Source of the DNA: Catenulispora sp. MAP5-51
Lineage (GTDB): Bacteria > Actinomycetota > Actinomycetes > Streptomycetales > Catenulisporaceae
Direction of reading: 5' to 3'
Length of the DNA: 64,000 bases
Assembly: GCF_041261205.1 (NCBI RefSeq)
Contig: NZ_JBGCCH010000003.1
Span: forward strand, 372,001 to 436,000
Part shown: piece after piece, positions 1 to 7,243 of the stretch
Position numbering within the stretch: the first letter of the stretch is position 1
How the letters are laid out: every line of letters begins with the position of its first letter
Program-made: the position numbers and the translations under genes
The notes under the pieces: generated by a model
The model's database searches: none
What the model was told of the DNA's origin: nothing
Seen by the model: only the letters and a program-made list of their open reading frames with translations

Positions 1-765
1 CGTGGCGCACGAAGCGGCATAAGCCGAGGCCAGACCGGATGCCATGGGGTCGCCGCCGGTGACGCTCCAGTCCGTGTACCAGCGTTCGATCTCCCGCAGC
101 ACGGCCCGCAGCACGGTGTCCCGGTCGGCGGCCTTCGCGTCCTCCAGCACGAGCGACGTCGCGTGCGCGGCGGGCAGCTCATCGCGCCGCAACGAGACGT
201 TGAGCCCCAGCCCCACCACAGCCGCCGGCCCGCTCGGCGTCTCGACCCGCTCGACGAGGATCCCCCCGAGCTTGCGCGCGGCACCATAAGCGGTGTCCTT
301 ATTACTACTGTCGGTTTCATTGGCGGCCCCGGACTCGTCCACCACGATCAGATCGTTCGGCCACTTCAACCGCACCGGCACCCCGGACACGGCGTCCACC
401 GCCGTCCGCACCGCGGTCCCCGCCAACAGCGGCAGCCACCCCCACCGCACCGCCGGCACATCCTTCGGCCGGAGTAGCACTGACAGGAACAACCCCGAAC
501 GCGCCGGCGCCGTCCAGGTCCGCCCCAACCGCCCCCGCCCCGCACTCTGCGCCTCGGCGACGAGAACGTACCCCTCGTCCTTCCCAGCCCGCGCGGCCTC
601 GGCCACATCCGCGTTCGTGGACCCGGTCTCCGGCACGATCTCGACCCGCCGCCAGAGCCCGCCGGGGCGGACTACAGCCTTGTTCACCGCCAGCTCACGG
701 AGGGGCGGGCGGTCGAGATCACTGTAAGGCGATTGACGTCCGTTCGAATCCTCCGCGCCGGTCAT
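1..765 (-). CDS. birA: Biotin--[acetyl-CoA-carboxylase] ligase, C-terminal end cut by window edge
   Basis: Attaches biotin, via biotinyl-AMP, to the biotin carrier lysine of acyl-CoA carboxylases in the cytoplasm. The reverse-strand frame opens at ATG 765 and runs without a stop to base 1, about 255 residues. Family motifs occur in order: GSTNADV, the biotinyl-AMP loop GRGRLGRTW, KWPNDLIV, GGILVE and GLGLNVSL. No N-terminal DNA-binding helix-turn-helix is present, so this is the short non-repressor form usual in actinobacteria. The SH3-like C-terminal domain is off the window. The start overlaps the stop of the upstream TnpB remnant (ATGA). It lies divergent from pccB, whose enzyme needs biotinylation. 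Confidence 0.93.
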   Translation of the reverse strand, partial: MTGAEDSNGRQSPYSDLDRPPLRELAVNKAVVRPGGLWRRVEIVPETGSTNADVAEAARAGKDEGYVLVAEAQSAGRGRLGRTWTAPARSGLFLSVLLRPKDVPAVRWGWLPLLAGTAVRTAVDAVSGVPVRLKWPNDLIVVDESGAANETDSSNKDTAYGAARKLGGILVERVETPSGPAAVVGLGLNVSLRRDELPAAHATSLVLEDAKAADRDTVLRAVLREIERWYTDWSVTGGDPMASGLASAYAASCAT

Positions 766-1568
766 GTCCAGATCCCTTCGCTTCGGTCGGTTCCTGCTTC
801 ATCGACGACTGCCGGAACGCACTCCGGGCTTACACCGCCTCCACAGGCGTTTAGCCTCTCCCTACGTCCCAGGGCGAGGATGTTGCGGGCCGCGTTCACA
901 TCACGATCATGTCGCATTCCGCAGGACGGGCAGTCCCACTCCCGGATGCGGAGCGGCATGTGCTTGACGCGAGTGCCGCAGCACGAACAGGTCATCGTGG
1001 TCGGGGCGAACCGGTCGACCTTGGCGAAATCCCGTCCCGCTTGGTTCTCGCGGATGATCCGAGTGGACTCCTGGTGGTGCCAGTCACGGCGCCGGTCGGC
1101 GACTCTCGCGTATTGCCGCGCCAGCTTCGACCGGGCCTTCTCCCGGTTGGCAGAGGATTTCTGCTTCCGGGACAACTCCCGGTGCAGCCGTTTGAGCTTC
1201 CGCTCGGCCTGCCGCAGGAACCGTGGTGCGGCGATCTTGGCTCCGTCGGACAGAGCCTGCCGTCGTCGCGGAGGGTGAAGGCATTGGACATCAGCCGAAT
1301 CGCCTGCCGCGGGTCACGCTTCGACTTGAAGCGAGGGAGGTTGACCGCCGGACCGCTTCGCGTGCCCCGCCTGGACGCGAAGAAGGCACGGTAAGCGCGG
1401 TTCAGGTCGCGCAGCCGTCGTCGATGAACCCCTGCCCGGCCGCGAATGCCTCCTGCCGCAGGGCGATGCGCTCGCCCGGGCATTCGGGTGTGCCCGGGTG
1501 GTGTACAACGACGGCCTACGCCGCTGCGCTGCGTCCGGATACAGGCGGTACCTGTAGCGCAACAGCAT
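762..1568 (-). pseudogene. tnpB: Degenerate TnpB (IS200/IS605 or IS607-type RNA-guided nuclease), frameshifted, deleted and internally inverted
   Basis: Pieces of one TnpB lie across reading frames. The N-terminus MLLRYRYRLYP starts at 1568. The middle reads RDLNRAYRAFF, NLPRFKSKRD and NAFTLRDDGRL. The C-terminus has APRFLRQAERKLKRLHRE, SRKQKSSANREKAR, a CSCCG...CPSCG zinc ribbon and RDVNAARNI. Two gaps fall where catalysis should be: DDGRL runs almost directly into LSDGAKIAAPRF, removing the RuvC-I segment (GIDLG-type), and IRENQ runs into FAKVDRF, removing the RuvC-II segment with its glutamate. A short stretch is also inverted (separate entry). The protein cannot be an active nuclease. No tnpA is nearby. 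Its last codons overlap the birA start. Confidence 0.9.
1468..1521 (+). other. Internally inverted piece of tnpB
   Basis: Read on the plus strand this stretch encodes ALARAFGCARVVYNDGLR, the conserved N-terminal TnpB segment that normally follows YRLYPxxxQR. The flanking tnpB pieces are on the minus strand: MLLRYRYRLYPDAAQRR ends at 1518 and RQEAFAAGQGF covers 1459 down to 1427. Flipping this piece of roughly 54 bases restores the expected protein order, so a small in-place inversion happened after insertion. Confidence 0.75.
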
Positions 1569-1721
1569 GCAGCCGATGTTATGGCTGTCCAGCGCGCCGA
1601 CGGCGAACATTCGCGCGATGATGGCCCGAACGAGTGATCGACGGCCTCCCCGCCGCCCGCTGGTTCGTGTGGACAGAATCACGGTCCGCCGCCCGGGGCA
1701 TCGTGCCTGATACGCATTAAA

Positions 1722-3323
1722 GTGACCACCGTGACCGACGCCGAAGCCCCCTCAGCCCACGCACCCCACACCACGGCGGGCAAGCTCACGGAGCTCCGCT
1801 CCCGCCTCGACACCGCGATCCACGCCGGTAACGAGCGTGCGGTGGAGAAGCAGCACGCCAAGGGGAAGATGACGGCCCGCGAGCGGATCGAGTATCTGCT
1901 CGACGACGGCTCCTTCATGGAGCTGGACGAGCTGGCCGTGCACCGTTCCGCGCGCTTCGGCATGGAGCGGAACCGGCCCTACACCGACGGTGTGGTCACC
2001 GGCTTCGGGACCGTGGACGGCCGGCAGGTGTGCGTGTTCTCGCAGGACGTCACCATCTTCGGCGGGGCGCTCGGCGAGGTGTACGGCGAGAAGATCGTCA
2101 AGGTGCTGGACCTGGCGCTGAAGTTGGGCTGCCCGATCGTGGGGATCAACGAGGGCGGCGGGGCGCGCATCCAGGAGGGCGTCGTGTCCCTCGGGCTGTA
2201 CGGCGAGATCTTCCGGCGCAACGTGCTGGCCTCCGGGGTCGTGCCGCAGATCTCGCTGATCATGGGCGCGGCGGCCGGCGGGCACGTCTACTCCCCGGCG
2301 CTCACCGACTTCGTGGTGATGGTCGACCAGACCTCGCAGATGTTCATCACCGGCCCCGACGTCATCAAGACCGTCACCGGCGAGGACGTCTCGATGGAGG
2401 ACCTGGGCGGGGCGCGGGCGCACAACACCAAGTCGGGCAACGCCCACTACATGGGCGCCGACGAGAAGGACGCCATCGACTACGTCAAGGGCCTGCTGTC
2501 CTTCCTGCCGAGCAACAACCTCGAGGACGCCCCCGAGTACGACGTGCTCGGCGACCTGGAGGTCACCGACCAGGACCGGGAGCTGGACACCCTGGTCCCG
2601 GACTCGGCGAACCAGCCCTACGACATCCACAAGGTCATCGAGCACGTCCTGGACGACGGCGACTTCCTGGAAGTGCAGTCGCTGTTCGCCCCGAACATCG
2701 TGGTCGGCTTCGGCCGGGTCGAGGGCCGCACCGTCGGCATCGTCGCCAACCAGCCGATGCAGCTGGCCGGCTGCCTGGACATCGACGCCTCGGAGAAGGC
2801 CGCGCGCTTCGTGCGCACCTGCGACGCGTTCAACGTCCCGGTCATCACCTTCGTCGACGTCCCCGGCTTCCTGCCCGGCACCGACCAGGAGTGGAACGGC
2901 ATCATCCGGCGCGGCGCGAAGCTCATCTACGCCTACGCCGAGGCCACGGTGCCGCTGCTGACCATCATCACGCGCAAGGCCTTCGGCGGCGCGTACGACG
3001 TCATGGGCAGCAAGCACCTCGGCGCCGACCTGAACGTCGCCTGGCCCACCGCGCAGATCGCGGTCATGGGCGCGCAGGGCGCCGTCAACATCCTGTACCG
3101 CAAGGAGCTCGCGGCCGCGCAGGACCCGGCGGCCGAGCGGGCCCGGCTCATCCAGGAGTACGAGGACGAGCTGCTGAACCCCTACGACGCCGCCGAGCGC
3201 GGATACGTCGACTCGGTGATCGAGCCGTCGCAGACCCGGGCCTACGTCATCAAGGCGCTGCGGGCGCTGCGCTCCAAGCGCGAGACGCTGCCGCCGAAGA
3301 AGCACGGGAACATCCCGCTGTGA
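1722..3323 (+). CDS. pccB: Acyl-CoA (propionyl-CoA) carboxylase carboxyltransferase beta subunit
   Basis: Transfers carboxyl from carboxybiotin to acyl-CoA, making methylmalonyl-CoA or malonyl-CoA for fatty acid and polyketide synthesis. The 533 residues match the family length. The N-terminal half carries the acyl-CoA site ([28 protein letters not shown]) and the C-terminal half the biotin site ([34 protein letters not shown]). The ending RKHGN(I)P-type tail is typical. GTG 1722 is taken as start; GTG 1731 is an alternative, and neither has a clear Shine-Dalgarno. The stop overlaps the epsilon subunit start. The biotin-carboxylase/BCCP alpha subunit is not in this window. Substrate (propionyl versus acetyl) cannot be fixed from sequence alone. 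Confidence 0.93.
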   Translation: MTTVTDAEAPSAHAPHTTAGKLTELRSRLDTAIHAGNERAVEKQHAKGKMTARERIEYLLDDGSFMELDELAVHRSARFGMERNRPYTDGVVTGFGTVDGRQVCVFSQDVTIFGGALGEVYGEKIVKVLDLALKLGCPIVGINEGGGARIQEGVVSLGLYGEIFRRNVLASGVVPQISLIMGAAAGGHVYSPALTDFVVMVDQTSQMFITGPDVIKTVTGEDVSMEDLGGARAHNTKSGNAHYMGADEKDAIDYVKGLLSFLPSNNLEDAPEYDVLGDLEVTDQDRELDTLVPDSANQPYDIHKVIEHVLDDGDFLEVQSLFAPNIVVGFGRVEGRTVGIVANQPMQLAGCLDIDASEKAARFVRTCDAFNVPVITFVDVPGFLPGTDQEWNGIIRRGAKLIYAYAEATVPLLTIITRKAFGGAYDVMGSKHLGADLNVAWPTAQIAVMGAQGAVNILYRKELAAAQDPAAERARLIQEYEDELLNPYDAAERGYVDSVIEPSQTRAYVIKALRALRSKRETLPPKKHGNIPL

Positions 3324-3595
3324 GCGGCCAGGAGAACGGCGCGCAGGCCGCCGCCCCGGCCCCGGCCGCGGCCCCCGAAATCAGGGTCCTGCACGGCAAC
3401 CCGACCGCCGAGGAGGTCGCCGTGGTGGTCGCGGTGGTCGCCGCCGCGGTTGCCGGTTCGGCTTCACGATTGGGTAACGATGCCGGTCCCCGGCGCCGCC
3501 CCAGCGGCTGGACCGCGCGTGAGCGGAGCGTGCGTGCCCCGCTGCACCCCGGCCCTGGTGGATGGCGGGCCTCGGCATTTCCGCAAGCCCGCTGA
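3320..3595 (+). CDS. Acyl-CoA carboxylase epsilon subunit
   Basis: A 91-residue protein starting at GTG 3320, overlapping the pccB stop (GTGA), which implies translational coupling. An Ala/Pro-rich leader precedes the conserved core [20 protein letters not shown], the signature of the small epsilon subunit that stabilises the alpha-beta carboxylase in actinobacteria. A second conserved element, [24 protein letters not shown] without the middle residues, follows around positions 63-87 and corresponds to the family's W...R...P.GGWR ending. Recognised by context and core motif; length is at the upper end for the family. Confidence 0.85.
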   Translation: MSGQENGAQAAAPAPAAAPEIRVLHGNPTAEEVAVVVAVVAAAVAGSASRLGNDAGPRRRPSGWTARERSVRAPLHPGPGGWRASAFPQAR

Positions 3596-3609
3596 CCGGA
3601 GGGCGTCCC

Positions 3610-3633
3610 CGTCTACTCCGAAAGGAGTAGACG
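3610..3633. terminator. Perfect 10-bp hairpin with GAAA tetraloop after the carboxylase genes
   Basis: Bases 3610-3619 (CGTCTACTCC) pair exactly with 3624-3633 around the loop GAAA at 3620-3623, a GNRA tetraloop. It lies 15 bases after the epsilon subunit stop. There is no T-run, which is common for actinobacterial terminators, so a processing or regulatory role is also possible. The rest of the gap to 3765 holds a TTGACA at 3714-3719 that could be a -35 box, but no convincing -10 was found. Confidence 0.55.
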
Positions 3634-3765
3634 AACAAGATCACGTCATCTGTAGGGGGATTCACAGGTTCCACCCGAAGTCGCATCCGGTCCGTCGGGC
3701 CTGGCGAGTACAGTTGACAGCATTAGAGAAACGTTAAGGCTCCGCTAAGTGGGGGGTTCCCAGCA

Positions 3766-4884
3766 ATGCCGACGTCCATTTCCACACGGCGCCCAATACG
3801 TGCGCTGACGATGACGATCGCCGTCGGCGCCGTCGCCGGGCTCTCGCTGACCGCGTGCTCCTCCTCGGGCAGCGCCGGCGGCGGCAGCGGCAGCGGCAGC
3901 GGCGGCAAGACGCCGACCGAGGCGCTGGCTGCCGCGGTGCACAACATCTCCAACGGCAACGCCGAGTCCTTCCAGCTGTCGCTGAAGCCGGACGACGCGA
4001 TGATCGCGGCGATGAACAAGGACAGCTCCGACCCGCAGTCCGCACAGATCGTCAAGAGCGTGTTCGGCAACGGCGGCGTCGTCGTGAAGTTCACGGCCAG
4101 CGCCGACAAGCCGCTCAAGGACCTCAAGGCCGGGGAGAACCCGAACGTCGAGTTCGACGTCACCGCCGGCGGCACCGAGCTGTTCGACGTCCGCAGCGTC
4201 GGGGGTGCGCTGTACGCGAAGGTCAACGTGCCGCAGTTCCTGCAGCTGTCCGGCAAGCCCGCCTCGTCGCTGACCGCCCAGCTCGGCCAGGTGCCGCCGG
4301 ACTTCCAGGCGCCGCTGCAGGCCCTGATGGCCGACAAGTGGGTCGGGGTCAGCGCCGCGGACGTCAAGGGCCTGGAGCAGACGCTGAAGAGCCTGGAGAG
4401 CGGCGGCGACCTCGGCTCCTCGCCGACCACGTCCGCCAGCCCGGGCACCCAGATGCTGGCCGGCGTGGAGTCCGAGCTGATGAAGGCCCTGACCCAGGAC
4501 GCCACCGTCACCGACAAGGGCAGCGGCCAGTACGAGGTCAGCGGCAAGGTCAAGACCATCGGCCAGGACGTGCTGCAGGCCCTGGGCCCGGTCCTGAACT
4601 CGGTCCCCGGCAAGTCCAAGTCCGACCTGGACCAGCTGCGCACGGGTCTGAACTCGGTGCCGGACAGCGAGAACATCACGTTCGACATCTGGGTCAAGAG
4701 CGGCCAGATCAGCGAGCTGCAGGTGGACCTGGCGCAGTTCCTGCCGGGCGACAAGACCGGCGGCGGCCACCTGCCGGTGGACGCGAAGTTCAGCCAGAGC
4801 GCGGGCTCCGTGAGCGCGCCCGGCGACGTCACCAACGTCGACGTGCAGAAGCTGCTCTCGGCCTTCGGCGGGGCCGGCCTGTAA
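3766..4884 (+). CDS. LppX/LprG-family-like lipoprotein
   Basis: A 372-residue exported lipoprotein. The basic N-terminus (TRRPIRALTM) and hydrophobic stretch end in the lipobox LTAC, with the acylated Cys near residue 31, then a Gly/Ser-rich tether. The mature domain opens with a helix (TEALAAAVHNISNG) and contains beta-rich repeats such as QYEVSGKVKTIGQDVL and ITFDIWVKSGQISELQVDL, the pattern of the LppX_LprAFG fold, which carries lipids or glycolipids across the envelope in mycobacteria. Lipid cargo here is unknown. It is monocistronic, bounded by hairpins on both sides. Family assignment rests on layout and the ISELQVDL-type strand, not on an alignment. Confidence 0.72.
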   Translation: MPTSISTRRPIRALTMTIAVGAVAGLSLTACSSSGSAGGGSGSGSGGKTPTEALAAAVHNISNGNAESFQLSLKPDDAMIAAMNKDSSDPQSAQIVKSVFGNGGVVVKFTASADKPLKDLKAGENPNVEFDVTAGGTELFDVRSVGGALYAKVNVPQFLQLSGKPASSLTAQLGQVPPDFQAPLQALMADKWVGVSAADVKGLEQTLKSLESGGDLGSSPTTSASPGTQMLAGVESELMKALTQDATVTDKGSGQYEVSGKVKTIGQDVLQALGPVLNSVPGKSKSDLDQLRTGLNSVPDSENITFDIWVKSGQISELQVDLAQFLPGDKTGGGHLPVDAKFSQSAGSVSAPGDVTNVDVQKLLSAFGGAGL

Positions 4885-4892
4885 GGGTTCTG

Positions 4893-4936
4893 CGGCGGCG
4901 GGGAGTCCTCATCCGAGGGCTCCCCGCCGCCGTTTG
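4893..4936 (+). terminator. Strong GC hairpin terminator after the lipoprotein gene
   Basis: A 13-bp perfect stem, CGGCGGCGGGGAG (4893-4905) with CTCCCCGCCGCCG (4920-4932), is followed by TTTG. It starts eight bases past the lipoprotein stop and sits between convergent genes, so it may serve the maf side as well. Confidence 0.8.
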
Positions 4937-4969
4937 CCGTCTGCGCGGTTTGTCCGCGCCTGCCCGCGC

Positions 4970-5602
4970 CTATTCCGCGGCCGCGGTCCAGTACGCCGTG
5001 TAGTTCAGACCCAGATCGGCCATCAGCTTGCGCAGCAAGGGCTTCGACAGCCCGATCACATTGGAGTGGTCGCCCTCCAGCCGGTCCACGAAGGCGCCGC
5101 CGAGGCCGTCGATGGTGAAGGCGCCGGCCACCCGCAGCGGCTCGCCGGTCGCGACGTAGGCCAGGATCTCCTCGTCGCTCGGCTCGCCGAAGTGCACGAC
5201 GGTCGCCGCGACCTCGCCGGCCTCCTTGCCGGTGGCGCGGTCGACCAGCCAGTGGCCGGTGAGCAGGACGCCGGAGCGGCCGCGCATCGCGTACCAGCGC
5301 GCCACCGCCTCCTCGGGGGTGTCGGGCTTGCCGAGCGGACGGCCCTCGAACTCCAGGACCGAGTCGCAGCCGACGACCAGGGTGCCGTCGGTCTCCGGGA
5401 AGGCGGCCACGGCCCGGCACTTGGCCTGCGCCAGGGCCAGCGCGACCTCCGAGGGGCTGGCCTGCAGGCCGAGCGCCTCCTCGACGGCGTCCTCGTCGAC
5501 GCCGCTGACCAGCACGCGGGGGGCGAAGCCGGCCCCGCGGAGCAGGGCCAGGCGGGCGGGGGAGGCGGAGGCCAGGACGAGCGGGGGCACAGGTGTGGGC
5601 AT
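4970..5602 (-). CDS. maf: Maf-family nucleotide pyrophosphatase
   Basis: House-cleaning hydrolase that cleaves non-canonical or modified nucleoside triphosphates to monophosphates; also linked to septum arrest. The 210 residues start at ATG 5602. Conserved blocks: LVLASASPARLALL at residues 8-21, SGVDEDAV, the LALAQAKCRAVA helix, GTLVVGCDSVLEFEG with the catalytic-region Asp, and LGKPDTPEEAVARW. The later VDRATGKEAGEVAATVVHF and YVATGEPLRVAGAFTIDGLG blocks are also present. The usual actinobacterial order places maf beside the pcc genes, as here, though on the opposite strand and separated by the lipoprotein. Confidence 0.93.
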   Translation of the reverse strand: MPTPVPPLVLASASPARLALLRGAGFAPRVLVSGVDEDAVEEALGLQASPSEVALALAQAKCRAVAAFPETDGTLVVGCDSVLEFEGRPLGKPDTPEEAVARWYAMRGRSGVLLTGHWLVDRATGKEAGEVAATVVHFGEPSDEEILAYVATGEPLRVAGAFTIDGLGGAFVDRLEGDHSNVIGLSKPLLRKLMADLGLNYTAYWTAAAE

Positions 5603-5679
5603 TCCCCGACTCTAGCCGGGCTTCGGGCGGGGCTTCCGGCGCTCCGGTTGCAGGCCGGTCAGGCGGCGTCAGGCCACGT

Positions 5680-5763
5680 CGGCAGTGTCAGGCCGTGTCA
5701 GGCATCTCAGGCCGTGCCGGCGGTGCCAGGCGGCGTCCGCCACGCCGGCAGTGTCAGGCCGTG
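5680..5763. repeat. Short imperfect tandem repeats built on GTCAGGC
   Basis: Between maf and the upstream membrane gene, the heptamer-like unit GTCAGGC recurs several times. An 18-base segment, CGGCAGTGTCAGGCCGTG, is present twice exactly (5680-5697 and 5746-5763). The second copy runs into the last codons of the membrane protein. This looks like slippage or a small duplicated array; no function is visible. Confidence 0.7.
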
Positions 5764-6245
5764 GTCGGCGCGCCGTTCCCGGGCAGCGGACCGCCGCTGC
5801 CGCCGGCCGGCGGGGCCGGGTCCACCGGCCCCGGCTCCGGCTTCGGGGCGTTCGGCGTCACCATCGCCACCGCCAGGGCCCCGGCCACCAGCACGAACAC
5901 GCCGCCGAGCAGGAACAGCTGGGTCCAGCCGGTCAGGCCGGTGACCACGATCGTCACGAACAGCTGCAGCGCGGCGATGGCCATCATCAGGCCCTGCATG
6001 AAGGCGGTCAGCACCATCCCGAACGCCGCCAGCACCAGGATGATCGCGCCCAGCAGCAGCGCCGCGCCCAGGCCCAGGTTCAGGGCGATGGCGACGATCT
6101 TCAGCAGCCCGGGCCCGGCCGGGCCGAACTTCACCCCGTTGCCGAAGGACACGAAGCCGTAGAACGCGGCGGCCACGATCAGCGTGCCCAGCGCCTCGGC
6201 GGCCAGTGCCACCGCTCCGGCGAGGATCAGTATCTTGCGTCCCAC
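5754..6245 (-). CDS. Small four-helix membrane protein, unknown function
   Basis: I do not recognise the family. GTG 6245 is preferred because GGGAG lies five bases upstream; an in-frame start at 6359 would add 38 poorly conserved-looking residues. The 163-residue product has about four hydrophobic segments: ILILAGAVALAAEALGTLIV, GLLKIVAIALNLGLGAALLL running into GAIILVLAAFGMVLTAFM, LMMAIAALQLFVTIVVTGLT and LFLLGGVFVLVAGALAVAM. It ends in a Pro/Gly-rich cytoplasmic-looking tail. It is transcribed toward maf. The predicted role is only 'integral membrane protein'. Confidence 0.7.
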   Translation of the reverse strand: MGRKILILAGAVALAAEALGTLIVAAAFYGFVSFGNGVKFGPAGPGLLKIVAIALNLGLGAALLLGAIILVLAAFGMVLTAFMQGLMMAIAALQLFVTIVVTGLTGWTQLFLLGGVFVLVAGALAVAMVTPNAPKPEPGPVDPAPPAGGSGGPLPGNGAPTTA

Positions 6246-6407
6246 GGCGGCTCCCGATCCCGACGACGGCGTATTGGACGGTTCGTTGAAAACTACTCGC
6301 CGGTAGCGGGCCGTACAAGAGGGTTGATGACTCCCGATCGGGTGAAACACTGGTCGCACTTACGGCGGCACGCGGATCAAACGCCGGAAAACGGACGGCG
6401 GTCGACC

Positions 6408-6413
6408 TAGGAT
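6408..6413 (+). promoter_or_regulatory. -10 box TAGGAT for a probable leaderless transcript
   Basis: TAGGAT ends eight bases before the GTG start at 6422, with no Shine-Dalgarno between. This spacing places the transcription start at or next to the start codon of the deacetylase gene. Confidence 0.5.
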
Positions 6414-6421
6414 CTTGCGCC

Positions 6422-7243
6422 GTGAGGGCACCGGACCGACGTACTGCGCTGCGGGCGGGGCTGGCCGTGTTGGGGACGGCCGCCGCGTCGGCGGGCCTAG
6501 CGGGGTGCTCGGACGGGAAGGGCACAGGCGCGGCCGGGTCGGCCGCGCCGGACACCCCGAATCCCGCGACCCCCGCCGGCCCGGTGTCACCCTCGAGCCC
6601 GGCCTCGCCCGCCGACCCGGCGCCGCCGTCGAGCCGCGCGCCGGCCCCCGACGAGGTCGACCACGCCGGCACCGGCCGCGCGCAGGTCGCCCTGACCTTC
6701 CACGGCGACGGCGACCCGCAGCTGGCCCAGGCCCTGCTGAAGGAGGCCGAGGCCGGCCAGGCCCGGCTCACGGTGCTGGCCGTCGGCCGCTGGCTCGGCG
6801 AGCACCCGGAGATGGCCCGGCGGGTCCTGGACGGCGGCCACGAACTCGGCAACCACACCGAGAACCACGTCGACATCTCCCGCCTGTCGCCGTCGGCGGC
6901 GTTCACCGAGATCCAGGCGTGCGCCGCGCGCCTGCAGAAGCTGACCGGCTCCCCGGGCGTCTGGTTCCGGCCCTCGCAGACCCAGCACGCCGACGCGATG
7001 CTGGTCGAGCAGGCCCGCCGCGCCGGGTACCGCACGGTCCTGTCCTACGACGTGGACCCGCTGGACTACGAGGACCCGACGGCCGCGCAGATCACCGAGC
7101 GCCTGCTGGCCGCGGTGCGTCCCGGGGCCGTCGTGTCGATGCACCTGGGGCACCAGCACACGGTCGCGGCGCTGCCCGCGGTGCTGGCCGGCCTGAAGTC
7201 CCGCGGCCTGGCCGCTGTCACCGCATCGGAGCTGTTCTCGTGA
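6422..7243 (+). CDS. Polysaccharide deacetylase (NodB-fold) lipoprotein, divergent active site
   Basis: A 273-residue exported protein with a twin-arginine-like start (PDRRTALRAGLAVLG) and a lipobox-like AGCS near residue 29, then a Pro/Ala/Ser tether. The NodB domain follows. Motif 1 reads LTFHGDGDP rather than TFDDGP, motif 2 is ELGNHTENH with the two metal-type histidines, motif 3 is WFRPSQT in place of RPPxG, then SYDVDPLDY and VVSMHLGH. The altered motif 1 could change or abolish catalysis, or mark a subfamily with its own chemistry; I recall similar TFHGxGD forms in Streptomyces. Its stop overlaps the next gene's GTG, so the two are coupled. The likely substrate is a cell-wall or surface polysaccharide. 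Confidence 0.85.
   Translation: MRAPDRRTALRAGLAVLGTAAASAGLAGCSDGKGTGAAGSAAPDTPNPATPAGPVSPSSPASPADPAPPSSRAPAPDEVDHAGTGRAQVALTFHGDGDPQLAQALLKEAEAGQARLTVLAVGRWLGEHPEMARRVLDGGHELGNHTENHVDISRLSPSAAFTEIQACAARLQKLTGSPGVWFRPSQTQHADAMLVEQARRAGYRTVLSYDVDPLDYEDPTAAQITERLLAAVRPGAVVSMHLGHQHTVAALPAVLAGLKSRGLAAVTASELFS

Noticed and set aside
762-1568. A domesticated nuclease-dead TnpB repressor
   Set aside because: Loss of catalytic motifs fits, but frameshifts and the inversion prevent a continuous protein.
1752-3305. Long open frames antisense to pccB and many other genes (for example 22701-26162 minus, 29041-31110 plus)
   Set aside because: High GC keeps antisense and shifted frames open. Their translations are Arg/Gly/Ala/Val-rich with no family motifs, while the chosen frame has clear domains.
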